Assembly (NCBI GenBank): GCA_027064405.1
Contig: JAMOPP010000161.1
Location: forward strand, 1-35,724
Direction: 5' to 3'
Source: Desulfurellales bacterium
GTDB taxonomy: Bacteria > Campylobacterota_A > Desulfurellia > Desulfurellales > Hippeaceae
DNA length: 35,724 nucleotides
Shown here piece by piece: positions 15,148-24,154 of the stretch. The notes beneath the pieces were generated by a model that did no database searches, was not told where the DNA came from, and saw only the letters and a list, made by a program, of their open reading frames with translations. Numbering within the stretch: position 1 is the stretch's first letter; every line of letters starts with the position of its first letter. The translations under genes and the position numbers were made by a program.

Positions 15148-15408
15148 ATGAAGTTCAAACCATTAATGGACAGAGTTTTGGCTAAGTTAGAGGAAAGTGA
15201 AGAAAAAACCGTATCGGGTATTATTATTCCTGATACTGCAAAGGAAAAGCCACAGAAAGCAACTGTTGTAGAAATCGGAGATGATGTTGAATTGGTAAAA
15301 CAGGGAGATACTGTACTGTTTGAAAAATATTCAGGCAGTGAGCTTAAAATTGACGATGAAACTTACATTATCTTAAAAGAAGACGAAATACTCGGTAAAT
15401 TTGAATAG
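15148..15408 (+). CDS. groES: co-chaperonin GroES
   Basis: GroES caps the GroEL ring during ATP-dependent protein folding in the cytoplasm. The 86-aa product has the start FKPLMDRVLAK, the mobile-loop segment EEKTVSGIIIPDTAKEKPQ at about 18-36 and the roof/base strands with VLFEKYSG near 56-63. Its length is slightly below the usual 94-97 aa because a stretch after KPQKATVVEIG is shortened. The ATG at 15148 lies 9 nt after AGGAGG; an in-frame ATG at 15142 is too close to that site. It is under CIRCE control and directly followed by groEL. Confidence 0.96.
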   Translation: MKFKPLMDRVLAKLEESEEKTVSGIIIPDTAKEKPQKATVVEIGDDVELVKQGDTVLFEKYSGSELKIDDETYIILKEDEILGKFE

Positions 15409-15417
15409 GAGGTGACT

Positions 15418-17052
15418 ATGTCCGCAAAAATATTAGAATTTGGAGATGGCGCAAGAGAGTATATACTTAAAGGTGTTAATAAGTTAGCCGATGCTGTTGC
15501 TGTAACAATGGGACCAAGAGGAAGAAATGTTGTAATCGACAGAAAATTCGGTAGCCCTACAATAACAAAAGACGGTGTCACGGTTGCAAGGGAAGTGGAA
15601 TTAGAGGATCCTTATGAAAATATGGGAGCACAGCTTGTCAAAGAGGTTGCATCAAAAACATCCGATATAGCAGGTGACGGAACGACTACTGCAACAGTTT
15701 TGGCAAGAGCAATTTACAGAGAAGGATTGAGAAATGTTACGGCAGGTGCAAATCCTATAGAGATTAAAAGGGGAATAGACAAGGCTGTTGCAGCCGTAGT
15801 TGATGAACTGAAAAACAGTTCAAAAGAGGTTACGGATAAAAAACAGATTGCAGAAGTTGGAACAATCTCGGCTAATAACGAAGCAGAGATAGGGAACATT
15901 ATTGCCGATGCTATGGACAAGGTTGGCAAAAATGGCGTTATCACGGTTGAAGAAGCAAAATCTATGGAAACAACCTTAGAGGTTGTTGAAGGAATGAGGT
16001 TCGATAGAGGATATCTATCTCCCTATTTTGTAACAAATGCAGACAGAATGACATCGGAACTTGATGAACCCTTTATAATTATTACAGATAAGAAAATAAC
16101 TTCTATGCAGGAGTTTTTGCCTCTCGTTGAAAAAATTGTAAAAGCCGGCAAACCTTTCATTGTAATAGCAGAAGAAATTGAAGGTGAAGCATTGGCAACA
16201 CTTGTTGTTAACAAAATCAGAGGAACACTGTCTTGCGTTGCCGTAAAAGCTCCAGGTTTTGGCGATAGAAGAAAAGAGATGTTAAGAGATATAGCAATCC
16301 TAACAGGCGGTCAGGTAATTAGCGAAGAAACAGGAATGAAACTTGACACAGCTGATCTTACTATGCTTGGTAGAGCAAAAAAGGTTATAGTTGATAAAGA
16401 AAACACGACAGTTGTTGACGGACTTGGATCATCAGATGATATTCAAGCAAGAATCACTCAAATTGATGCACAAATTGAACAATCAACAAGTGAATATGAC
16501 AAAGAGAAATTAAGAGAAAGAAAAGCTAAATTGGCAGGCGGTGTTGCAATAATTAAGGTTGGAGCAGCCACGGAAACAGAAATGAAAGAGAAGAAAGCAA
16601 GAGTAGAGGATGCGCTAAACGCAACAAAAGCTGCCGTAGAAGAAGGAATTGTACCCGGCGGCGGAACATCTCTTTTAAGATGCGCTCCGGCATTGGATAA
16701 TGTAAAAGGTGACAATGAAGATCAGGAAATAGGTATAAAGATAGTAAAGAAAGTGCTTGAAGAACCTGCAAGGGTTATAGCAAATAATGCAGGATTTGAA
16801 GGCTCTATTGTAATTAACAAAATATTGGAAAGCGATAGCACAAATTACGGCTTTGATGCAAGACGGGGTGAATTTGTAGATATGCTTAAAAACGGCATAG
16901 TTGACCCTACAAAAGTTGAAAGAAGCGCAATTCAGAACGCATCGAGTGTAGCGGGCTTAATGCTTACAACAGAAACGCTAATAGCAGATAATCCAGACGA
17001 AAAAGAACCACCTATGCCGGCAGGTGGCGGCGGAATGCCGGGAATGTATTAA
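15418..17052 (+). CDS. groEL: chaperonin GroEL
   Basis: GroEL forms the double-ring chaperonin. The 544-aa product has the equatorial-domain ATP-binding stretch VTMGPRGRNVVID near 28-40 and DGVTVAREVELEDP near 50-63, the nucleotide motif AGDGTTTATVLAR at about 84-96, the apical-domain substrate face and LKAPGFGDRR-type segment (VKAPGFGDRR here), and the conserved VPGGGTSLLR near 410. The C-terminus is the flexible Gly/Met-rich tail ending GGGGMPGMY. The ATG at 15418 has AGGAGG 5 nt upstream and lies 9 bp after groES. A strong terminator follows. Confidence 0.98.
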   Translation: MSAKILEFGDGAREYILKGVNKLADAVAVTMGPRGRNVVIDRKFGSPTITKDGVTVAREVELEDPYENMGAQLVKEVASKTSDIAGDGTTTATVLARAIYREGLRNVTAGANPIEIKRGIDKAVAAVVDELKNSSKEVTDKKQIAEVGTISANNEAEIGNIIADAMDKVGKNGVITVEEAKSMETTLEVVEGMRFDRGYLSPYFVTNADRMTSELDEPFIIITDKKITSMQEFLPLVEKIVKAGKPFIVIAEEIEGEALATLVVNKIRGTLSCVAVKAPGFGDRRKEMLRDIAILTGGQVISEETGMKLDTADLTMLGRAKKVIVDKENTTVVDGLGSSDDIQARITQIDAQIEQSTSEYDKEKLRERKAKLAGGVAIIKVGAATETEMKEKKARVEDALNATKAAVEEGIVPGGGTSLLRCAPALDNVKGDNEDQEIGIKIVKKVLEEPARVIANNAGFEGSIVINKILESDSTNYGFDARRGEFVDMLKNGIVDPTKVERSAIQNASSVAGLMLTTETLIADNPDEKEPPMPAGGGGMPGMY

Positions 17053-17074
17053 AAAAGAACTTGTTCAATCTTTT

Positions 17075-17111
17075 AAAGCCTTTTCGCCTTTGTGGCGGGG
17101 AGGCTTTTTTT
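17075..17111 (+). terminator. intrinsic terminator of groESL
   Basis: AAAGCCT TTT CGCC (17075-17088) pairs with GGCG GGG AGGCTTT (17094-17107) around a 5-nt loop: a 14-bp stem including three G-U wobbles, followed by seven T. It lies 22 nt after the groEL stop. Confidence 0.9.
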
Positions 17112-17148
17112 GTTTGCAAATAAAGATTTTATTATATAGACTATATGT

Positions 17149-17598
17149 GTGTTTATATTGGCTCAATTTTTTATAATAGCGGCTTTTTCTTTACTGCTTC
17201 TTGAAATTATACTCTCAACCGGCGGGCTTTTAGCCTTCAGCGGAATTATCTCGTTTATCGTTGGATTTTTGGTTTTGCTCTATTTTAAAAGTTGCATACC
17301 ATCTTATTTTTATTATGCCGTAATGCCACTTTTCATAGCATTAAGTGCATTAAGCATAGTTATAGTTATCTTAGGATATAAAGCTCAAAAAAGAAAACTT
17401 GAAATAAGCGAAAATGAAATTATAGGAAAAACAGGCGTATGTATCAGACCAATATACGGCGATAAAGCCGGTCAAATAAAAATTGACGGTGAAATATGGC
17501 AAGCTTTCTCTTGCGAAGGCGATATAAAAAAAGGGGAAAATGTTACGGTTGTAGGCCAAGATTCTTTAAAGTTAAAGGTTAAAAAAGGAGTTAAGTAA
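17149..17598 (+). CDS. NfeD-family membrane protein
   Basis: The 149-aa protein begins with two or three hydrophobic segments (about 2-47 and 54-78) and ends with a small beta-rich domain (about 92-147, from GKTGVCIRPIYGDKAG to the C-terminus) typical of the soluble OB-fold of NfeD proteins. NfeD proteins are genetically paired with stomatin/slipin proteins and thought to act with them at the membrane; here the slipin gene follows with a 1-nt overlap. It is the short form without a serine-protease domain. The start is a GTG at 17149 with no ribosome site; a TTG at 17158 is an alternative. A promoter-like TTGCAA (17114-17119) with a TATAGA/TAGACT box at 17135-17142 would place the transcript start next to the GTG. 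Confidence 0.78.
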   Translation: MFILAQFFIIAAFSLLLLEIILSTGGLLAFSGIISFIVGFLVLLYFKSCIPSYFYYAVMPLFIALSALSIVIVILGYKAQKRKLEISENEIIGKTGVCIRPIYGDKAGQIKIDGEIWQAFSCEGDIKKGENVTVVGQDSLKLKVKKGVK

Positions 17599-18356
17599 TG
17601 TTTGGAGGATTTTCGTTTGTTCTACTGTTTGTTGTTTTTGTGATAGTCATAAGTTCGGTAAGGATTGTTAAGGAGTATGATCGAGGCGTCGTATTCAGAC
17701 TTGGAAGGGTTATGGGTGCAAAGGGTCCGGGTTTAATACTTTTATGGCCCGTAATAGATAAAATGACAAAAATTTCCTTAAGAGTGGTTACACTCGATGT
17801 TCCTCCTCAGGATGTTATTACAAGAGATAATGTTACAATAAAAATAAGTGCCGTTATATATTTTAAAGTAATAGATCCCGTTAAGAGTGTCGTGCAGGTC
17901 AATAATTATATGTATGCCATTGAACAACTTGCACAAACAACATTAAGAAGCATATGCGGGCAGGCTGAACTTGACAAACTCCTATCGGAAAGAGAGAAAA
18001 TAAATGCCGAGCTTCAAGATATTTTAGATACTCACACGGATACTTGGGGCGTTAAGGTAACACTTGTAGAAATGAAACAGATAGATTTGCCTCAGGATAT
18101 GCAAAGGGCAATGGCAAGACAGGCTGAAGCGGAACGAGACAGAAGGGCAAAGGTTATCAATGCGGAAGGTGAATATCAGGCGGCTGAAAAGCTAAAACAG
18201 GCTGCACAGATAATATCGGAATATCCTCAAGCTTTACAACTTAGATACCTTCAAACCTTGAACGAAATGTCATCTAAGAATAACGCAACAACAATACTTC
18301 CAATTCCTATTGACCTATTTAGGGGCGGAGGATTAGACTCTATCAAGAAAGTATAA
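17598..18356 (+). CDS. slipin/stomatin-like SPFH (Band 7) membrane protein
   Basis: Slipins are membrane-anchored SPFH proteins that oligomerise in membrane microdomains. The 252-aa product has an N-terminal hydrophobic hairpin (about 4-20), then the Band 7 domain with VKEYDRGVVFRLGR (about 23-36), KGPGLILLWPVIDK (42-55), VPPQDVITRDNV (70-81) and TLRSICGQAELDKLLSERE (114-132), ending in an alanine/glutamate-rich coiled-coil (about 170-220) and a short tail. The ATG overlaps the last base of the NfeD gene and has AAAGGAG upstream. NfeD with slipin is a well-known pair; the biological role is not settled. The gene ends only 6 bp before the convergent nuclease gene. Confidence 0.9.
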   Translation: MFGGFSFVLLFVVFVIVISSVRIVKEYDRGVVFRLGRVMGAKGPGLILLWPVIDKMTKISLRVVTLDVPPQDVITRDNVTIKISAVIYFKVIDPVKSVVQVNNYMYAIEQLAQTTLRSICGQAELDKLLSEREKINAELQDILDTHTDTWGVKVTLVEMKQIDLPQDMQRAMARQAEAERDRRAKVINAEGEYQAAEKLKQAAQIISEYPQALQLRYLQTLNEMSSKNNATTILPIPIDLFRGGGLDSIKKV

Positions 18357-18362
18357 ATCGCA

Positions 18363-19205
18363 TCATTCTGTTTTTAGAGAATATAGGCTCTCTGAATGTT
18401 GTTTAATAAGTTCGGCTTTCTTTTGAGTAATATCCAACATTGACATTAATGTCTTTGTATCTATAGGAATAATATCTTTAATTAGTATTATGTTATTTTT
18501 AATGAGTTTATCGGATAGACGGGCTTTAATGCCACTTAAAATTGTGACGGGATAAAGCTTTTTATCCTCTATCATTTTTTTTAAACTATATTCTTGAGGA
18601 TAATTCCATGATATTGCCTTGAAATTCATACATGAGGCATAATTTATCGCATCTATCGTCAATCTTGTATTGGTTACAAGCCACCCTTCATAATTCGGCT
18701 TTAAGTAGCGCTTTTTTAATACATTCTCCAAATCTTTAAACCTCGAATGGACATAAAGCGCAACCTTGGCGTCAGATGCTCTCTGCGCATTGGAGTGATA
18801 TTTGCATTCCACACTCACCACAAGGTTATGCTTTGTTCCAAGCACATCTATTTCATGCCTAATACACTTCCCCTTAAGCGTTAGGTTTGTTTCCGTTTTA
18901 AAGCCATACGCCTTCATTAAATCTGCAAAATACTGCTCAAAGGTATAACCCGCCGGGCCAAGTTTAAGCATAGCCTTTTTTAAAGAGTAGAGAAAAAATG
19001 ATCTACGGTTAATGTTCCTTAGAAACTTATGAGACAAAGAATATATATAATTTGTACTAACCTTGTTTTTTATGTAAGGTGCAACAAGCTTATAAACGGC
19101 TTCCGCTTCACTGTTGCTCGCTCCTGACCTTTTTAAGGAATTTTTGAGCTTTTGAGGATCAAATTCCTCCAATTGCCCATTTGCCTTTCTTATCTTAACA
19201 CTCAT
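18363..19205 (-). CDS. ATP-cone plus Mrr-like PD-(D/E)XK nuclease protein
   Basis: The 280-aa protein has three parts. Residues about 1-85 are an ATP-cone (SVKIRKANGQLEEFDPQKL start, typical of the nucleotide-sensing domain of ribonucleotide reductases and NrdR). Residues about 88-200 form a restriction-endonuclease-like core: GYTFE (86-90), HEIDVLG with Asp120, and VECKYH with Glu133 and Lys135, the D-ExK pattern of Mrr-type nucleases. Residues about 222-270 look like a helix-hairpin-helix DNA-binding module. The combined architecture exists in other bacteria but I know of no established function. It starts 3 bp after the NuoL-like gene ends, so it appears to be the last gene of the complex-I-like operon. 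It has no ribosome site of its own, suggesting coupled translation. Confidence 0.75.
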   Translation of the reverse strand: MSVKIRKANGQLEEFDPQKLKNSLKRSGASNSEAEAVYKLVAPYIKNKVSTNYIYSLSHKFLRNINRRSFFLYSLKKAMLKLGPAGYTFEQYFADLMKAYGFKTETNLTLKGKCIRHEIDVLGTKHNLVVSVECKYHSNAQRASDAKVALYVHSRFKDLENVLKKRYLKPNYEGWLVTNTRLTIDAINYASCMNFKAISWNYPQEYSLKKMIEDKKLYPVTILSGIKARLSDKLIKNNIILIKDIIPIDTKTLMSMLDITQKKAELIKQHSESLYSLKTE

Positions 19206-19208
19206 AAT

Positions 19209-21083
19209 CTAAGCTATAAAGAAAGTTAAAATAAAAATTACAAGTATATAAAATATATAGATATAAATTTTGCCGTTCATTAAATATCTGCTTGTTACAT
19301 TGCCCATACTAATAAATGCATTGCGAAAAAAAGAATAGAAAAATTCCATTCTATCTTCAGCTACAACGCTACATACCTGATTTTTTTTAATTTCTTTCGT
19401 ATTGTATACCTTCTTTAATATGTATTTAAGTATGTACGAGTAGGCATCCGCAGTAAAATATTCTTTTTCTTTTAATTCAAGTCCGCCGTTCCACGATGTA
19501 ACCTTTTTTACTCTTTTGTTGGTCGCAAGGTATATTAAAAACGGCACTATAAACAGAATAAGCGCAACTATAGCAAAATAGGTTGGAGCCAAAACTCCGA
19601 ATACCGGCTTGCCTGAAAGTATAAGAAACGGCTTTGAAACGGATAAAGCACCTGATAACATATAGGAATAACCGCTTAATTTAATAATAAACGGAGCACC
19701 TATGCCTGTTAAAATCACTAAAATTATAAGAAAGATTTCTGAAAATTTCATAAAAAACGAAGGTGTCTTAACGGTTTTTTTATCATGGTCGTAACCCAAC
19801 GCCGTGTATCCTATAAGTTTAACCATCGAAAAACCTGTCAATCCTATGGCAAGCGCTATCAAAAGGCCGGATACCGTTGTGAAAAATTTTTCCGCATCGT
19901 TTACAAGTTTATAGGATTGAAACACAGACTCAAGAAGCATCCACTCCCCTACATACCCTGCAAGAGGGGGAAATGCACTGAAAGATAGAGACGATATCAG
20001 CACCCCGAGTGCAGGAGTTTTTCCAACACCCTTCCAGATTCCCCTAATATCATCAATAGTGTCAGCCTTGTATGCCTTTTTAGCATGCCCTATTGATAGA
20101 AACATAAGAGTTTTTGAAAATGTGTGAGCCGCAATAAGGATTATAGCTGTAACAAAAGCAAAATGAGACAGATAGTTCAAAGAACTGTAATTTAATGTAA
20201 GAGCGGAAAGCCCGAGTATAGATAATATCATACCATTATTTTCAACCGTAGAATATGCAGGAAGCGTTTTTACACCACTTGCAGCTACAGCCTGCAAAGC
20301 ACCCCAAAATGCAGACACCGCACCAAGCGTAGTGAGCGTTATCGCCCACCATTGAGGAAAAGCACTACTTGATAAAATTATTTTAGAAATTCCATATGCG
20401 CCAAGAAGTGTCATCGGAGCACTCAATATAGCACAGGTGTTTGACGGGTCTTTTGAATAAACATCCTTCATCCAAGTATGAAAAGGCGTTACATCCATTT
20501 TTATCAAAAATCCCAAAGATGCAAAAACGGTAAAAACAGCCGTATTATTCTGGAATATTATGGTTGTATGATTTGTAAAATACGTGTATGCAAACCCGGC
20601 CATTAAACTCAATGCCGACAGTTCTCCATATGCCAAAAAGCCGTATGCTTTTCCAAAAGGCACTCTTCTTTCGATTAATATCAATAAAAATGAAAAGATG
20701 GTCATAAGTTCCCAACCTGCAAGAAAAGTTATGGAATCATTGGCTACAAAAACTATGAGCATACTTAAAAATACTATATTAAAAAACGCAGATGTCGATT
20801 TTTCGTGAGTTGCACCGTGATCTATGGAAAATAAGGATATAGCTGCCCACGATAATGATGCTACTGCCAAAAAAACAGCGCTGCTCTTATCAAGAAAAGC
20901 ATTAAGAACAATACTGTCCGTTAAATGTATGTTGTAGATAACAAGTTTTTGGCTAAATGTCGCACAAGCCGTCGCAAATGATGCAAGAGAACCAAAAAAA
21001 GCTAAAATATATCCCCATCGATTTGAAAAAGATGCAACAATGCCAAGTATAAACAGTGCTACCGCAATTATAAAAAATGTCAT
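19209..21083 (-). CDS. NuoL/HyfB-like antiporter-type subunit of the Ehr-like complex
   Basis: This is a 624-aa polytopic membrane protein of the proton-conducting antiporter family (complex I NuoL, hydrogenase-4 HyfB). The key charged residues of the ion channel are retained: Glu125 in AGWELM (TM5 glutamate), Lys195 in LIKMDVTPFHTW with His202, and Lys324 in AHTFSKTLMF with a histidine before it. The C-terminal region has extra hydrophobic helices as in HyfB, and a final helix at about 604-623. The start overlaps the end of the NuoB-like gene by 4 bp (ATGA). Seen residues argue for a working H+ or Na+ translocating module even though the associated catalytic subunits have lost cofactor ligands. 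Confidence 0.88.
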   Translation of the reverse strand: MTFFIIAVALFILGIVASFSNRWGYILAFFGSLASFATACATFSQKLVIYNIHLTDSIVLNAFLDKSSAVFLAVASLSWAAISLFSIDHGATHEKSTSAFFNIVFLSMLIVFVANDSITFLAGWELMTIFSFLLILIERRVPFGKAYGFLAYGELSALSLMAGFAYTYFTNHTTIIFQNNTAVFTVFASLGFLIKMDVTPFHTWMKDVYSKDPSNTCAILSAPMTLLGAYGISKIILSSSAFPQWWAITLTTLGAVSAFWGALQAVAASGVKTLPAYSTVENNGMILSILGLSALTLNYSSLNYLSHFAFVTAIILIAAHTFSKTLMFLSIGHAKKAYKADTIDDIRGIWKGVGKTPALGVLISSLSFSAFPPLAGYVGEWMLLESVFQSYKLVNDAEKFFTTVSGLLIALAIGLTGFSMVKLIGYTALGYDHDKKTVKTPSFFMKFSEIFLIILVILTGIGAPFIIKLSGYSYMLSGALSVSKPFLILSGKPVFGVLAPTYFAIVALILFIVPFLIYLATNKRVKKVTSWNGGLELKEKEYFTADAYSYILKYILKKVYNTKEIKKNQVCSVVAEDRMEFFYSFFRNAFISMGNVTSRYLMNGKIYIYIFYILVIFILTFFIA

Positions 21084-21544
21084 TTTGCACCTCGATTTGC
21101 TACTTTTAATAAAACTGCCAAAATTTCATCCGGCGTGGGCAGAAAGTCAATTTTGCCAACTATATGTTTTTTATCTATAAAATCCGAATAATCATCGTAT
21201 TCTTTGCATCCGTTAATTATAAGAATACCAAATTGATTCGGCATCTGATTTATTGTTTCCTTCAAAGGTTCAACCATTTTACGATTCACGGGACCTGCTA
21301 TGATAAGCAAATCTGCATGTCGCGGAACTGCTGTAAAAAATATACCGAATCTGTGAGTGTTGTATTGAGGAGACTGCAAAGCCTTGAATGTAAAATTGAG
21401 GGCATTTGAATTACCAGTATCTATAACAAAAATATGAAGAGATTTTGAAAAAACCCCGCCCAAAGGTTTAATATCAATATCAGTGTCGTATCGTTTTTTC
21501 TCTGTTAAGTTTTGTTTTAAACCGTGAAATGGCCAAAATTTCAT
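21080..21544 (-). CDS. NuoB/HycG-like small subunit lacking its iron-sulfur ligands
   Basis: The 154-aa protein aligns by eye with the small subunit of group 4 hydrogenases and complex I NuoB: SLHIFVIDTG (35-44), FKALQSPQY (53-61), FGIFFTAVPRHADLLIIAGPV (66-86) and the late LPTPDEIL (135-142). The family binds a 4Fe-4S cluster (N2 in complex I) with four cysteines. Here the first pair is Ser46 and Leu49, the PGCP cysteine is Thr137, and only Cys113 (in INGCKE) is in register; it is the only cysteine in the protein. A proximal cluster therefore looks impossible. The gene lies between the large-subunit and NuoL-like genes with 15 bp and -4 bp spacing. Confidence 0.8.
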   Translation of the reverse strand: MKFWPFHGLKQNLTEKKRYDTDIDIKPLGGVFSKSLHIFVIDTGNSNALNFTFKALQSPQYNTHRFGIFFTAVPRHADLLIIAGPVNRKMVEPLKETINQMPNQFGILIINGCKEYDDYSDFIDKKHIVGKIDFLPTPDEILAVLLKVANRGAK

Positions 21545-21559
21545 AAAAATTTCTCCAAA

Positions 21560-22783
21560 TTATCTTGCAGCATCTGCAAAATTAACACCAAAAGATTCAA
21601 CGGTAAACACAAAATCCGTAAAAATCTGATTTACAAGAGAATCAGCAATTGCTTTAAATCCCGTAACGGACGGTGTTACCACATAAATATTTTTTATTTT
21701 CGAATTCTCAATTTCTACATAGTATGCCATAGTGCCACTCGGAGACTCTACAGCTTCCACGCAGCTTCCGTCAGATATATCCAATCTTTGAGCTTTTTCC
21801 TTTGAAGTATCAAGATTTTCCACATTCTTTTCTATGAATTTAATTGAATCAAGAATTTCATATGCCCTCACTTCCATTCTTGAAAGAGAGTCCCCCTCTT
21901 TTTTTGAAATAACTTCAAAATTCTCATAATCATTTGTCCTTAAATCCTCTGCTATACCGCTTGCACGGCAAGACGGACCGCTCAAACCTATTTCAACCGC
22001 TTTTTGAGCTGTTATTATGCCGGTATTGTGAAGTCTGTCTAAAAAGTTTCCGCTTTGAAGTGAGCCGCTGTATAAATCCTCGAACCTCGATTTTATATTT
22101 TGAAGTCTTAACAACAAATCCTTCTTTTTTTCATAAGATAAAGATATATCAAGTTTTCCTATTTGATTTATATTTGTTAGAAATCTATCTCCGGTAAAGG
22201 ATTCATTTGCCCTAAGCGATTCCTCGAAAAGATAATAAAGATGTGATGATAGAACCTTTTGCGCTGCACCATTTGCAAGCTGAGCTATAACATAAATATG
22301 GTTGTAGATTCTTTCAAGTTCAAGCAGTATCCCTCTTAGTATGCGTGTTTCGTCGTCTATTTTAATATTAGATATAGACTCAACCGCCTTTGAAAATGCT
22401 ATTGAGTGAGAAATGGCAAAATTTCCGCATATTGATTCTGCAAGTGCAACCGACTCCAACGGATTTTTACCTATCATCAGCTTTTCTATATTTCTTTTTT
22501 TGTATGTTGTATCTATATTTACAGAGAGAATTTTTTCTCCATATGTGTATATATTGTAAATTCCGGCTTCGCCTACGCCGCCTGTAACGGGTCCGTATCT
22601 AAAATTAAAAACACCATCTCCTTCAACCGCTTCTCCCCCTATTAAGCTATCCCTATTAATAAGGGTTTTATAGTTCGGAAAATCGCTACCTTTACAGGAG
22701 GCATCTATTTTTACATTCATCGATTTATCCTGCACTATACACAGTTCACTGTTGTTATTTTGTACTACTCCAAGTAACTTCAT
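21560..22783 (-). CDS. NuoD/HycE-like large subunit lacking NiFe cysteines (Ehr-type)
   Basis: The 407-aa protein has the fold signatures of NiFe-hydrogenase large subunits and NuoD: FRYGPVTGGVGEAG (61-74), KKRNIEKLMIGKNP (95-108), AESICGNFAISHSIAF (115-130), LELERIYNH (154-162) and GPSCRASGIAEDLR (269-282). The N-terminal L1 motif, normally CGxC, is Cys119-Gly-Asn-Phe122. The C-terminal DPCxxC is Ser-Phe-Gly399-Val-Asn-Phe402, so three of four nickel ligands are missing. It also lacks the HycE N-terminal 30-kDa (NuoC-like) domain. Loss of these cysteines defines the 'energy-converting hydrogenase related' (Ehr) complexes. It cannot be a hydrogenase; whether it binds a quinone, as NuoD does, is open. 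Confidence 0.85.
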   Translation of the reverse strand: MKLLGVVQNNNSELCIVQDKSMNVKIDASCKGSDFPNYKTLINRDSLIGGEAVEGDGVFNFRYGPVTGGVGEAGIYNIYTYGEKILSVNIDTTYKKRNIEKLMIGKNPLESVALAESICGNFAISHSIAFSKAVESISNIKIDDETRILRGILLELERIYNHIYVIAQLANGAAQKVLSSHLYYLFEESLRANESFTGDRFLTNINQIGKLDISLSYEKKKDLLLRLQNIKSRFEDLYSGSLQSGNFLDRLHNTGIITAQKAVEIGLSGPSCRASGIAEDLRTNDYENFEVISKKEGDSLSRMEVRAYEILDSIKFIEKNVENLDTSKEKAQRLDISDGSCVEAVESPSGTMAYYVEIENSKIKNIYVVTPSVTGFKAIADSLVNQIFTDFVFTVESFGVNFADAAR

Positions 22784-24153
22784 TATCTTATCACTCCTGC
22801 AAGAAGCAGATTAAATTTAGGTATCAAAAAAATAGTTAAAAATGCCAAGATGATATGCATAGCGGGTATTAAATTTACAAGCATATGCCTTTCGTTACTC
22901 TCCGCCTCTTCCTTTGAAAAAATCATCTTTCCCGTGTAATAGTTAACCGATATAAAAGCCAATGAAGCAAAGAGTGCAAACACTACAACACTTATTATTC
23001 CGTAAACCTCATAAAGTTTTGACATAATCAATATCTCACCTGCAAAAGTCGCAAATGGCGGTGCTCCTGTTGCTGCCAATGATGCAAAAAATAGGCTGTA
23101 TGCAGTAAAAGGCATATGATTGAACAGGTTCTTTACTTCATCGATACGAGTTTTTTTTGTTCTTATTAAAATATTGCCACTTAAATAAAAAACAGCCGAT
23201 TTTGCAAATGCATGGGCAACTATAACAATCACCGAACCTAAAATTGCGTATCTCCCAAGAGATATACCTATTAAAGCTATTCCCATATTTTCCATAGAAG
23301 AGTAGGCATAAAGCCTCTTGTAATATTTCTGAACAGTGCTTAGGGTTGCCGCTGTTACAAGTGTTAGAAAACCGAGAATAAACATAAACTCTTTGACAAT
23401 GTGTGAAGAATACACCTCTGTCGTTCTAAATATACCAAAAAGAGCAACCGGAAGCAGAACGCCTGAAAATATTGCGCTAATCGGCGACGGAGCTTTTCCG
23501 TGAACATCAGGAAGCCAACTGTGCATAGGGAATATTCCGGCTTTTGTGCCGTAACCTACAACTGCCATCAATATTCCTAAGGTTATTATTTTATCATTTA
23601 CACCATGCATAGATGCAAGTTTCACAAAATCCAGAGTTCCTCCCGCTCCGAATATAAAAACATTTCCAAAAAGAGAAACAACAAGACCGACCGAAACTAT
23701 TATTATATATCTCCAGGTAGCCTCTATCGATTCTTTGGAATTTTCTATGGCAACCAAAAGTGCACTTGTAATTGTTGTGGCTTCTATACCGACCCATATC
23801 AGACCGAGATTTTTAACCATAACACTAAAAAGCATACTGAAAGTGAAAAGGTTTAGCCATAAAAAATAAAAATTTTGTTTTAAAAGAGGGTTATGTATAT
23901 GTTTTATGTAACTTATCGAATAGATGGTTGTTCCCATATATATGATAGATATGGTAAAAAGCATAATTTTAGACGCCCCGTCTATGTAGATAAAATAGTG
24001 TGAAAAATTTTGACTAAAGGCAATTGCAATGGAAGATACAAGCGTTAGAATAGAAAACAGAACGGATGAATATTGAGACAGCTTGTCTATTTTAATTAGG
24101 GATACAGTCGCTGCCACAAGCGTAAAAATTAAAGGCAAAGTGTAAAATATCAT
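22783..24153 (-). CDS. HyfF/NuoM-N-like antiporter-type subunit of the Ehr-like complex
   Basis: This 456-aa membrane protein is the second antiporter-like subunit. It keeps Glu124 in WVGIEATTI, Lys204 in YGTKAGIFPMHSW with His211, the GKAPSPISA stretch (219-227), SSMENMG (285-291) and Lys318 in AHAFAKSA, all of which line the ion path in complex I homologues. About 13-14 hydrophobic segments span the whole length. It starts 1 bp after the HyfE-like gene and ends overlapping the large-subunit gene by one base. The preserved charges contrast with the lost cofactor sites of the peripheral subunits. Confidence 0.87.
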   Translation of the reverse strand: MIFYTLPLIFTLVAATVSLIKIDKLSQYSSVLFSILTLVSSIAIAFSQNFSHYFIYIDGASKIMLFTISIIYMGTTIYSISYIKHIHNPLLKQNFYFLWLNLFTFSMLFSVMVKNLGLIWVGIEATTITSALLVAIENSKESIEATWRYIIIVSVGLVVSLFGNVFIFGAGGTLDFVKLASMHGVNDKIITLGILMAVVGYGTKAGIFPMHSWLPDVHGKAPSPISAIFSGVLLPVALFGIFRTTEVYSSHIVKEFMFILGFLTLVTAATLSTVQKYYKRLYAYSSMENMGIALIGISLGRYAILGSVIVIVAHAFAKSAVFYLSGNILIRTKKTRIDEVKNLFNHMPFTAYSLFFASLAATGAPPFATFAGEILIMSKLYEVYGIISVVVFALFASLAFISVNYYTGKMIFSKEEAESNERHMLVNLIPAMHIILAFLTIFLIPKFNLLLAGVIR

Positions 24154-24154
24154 A

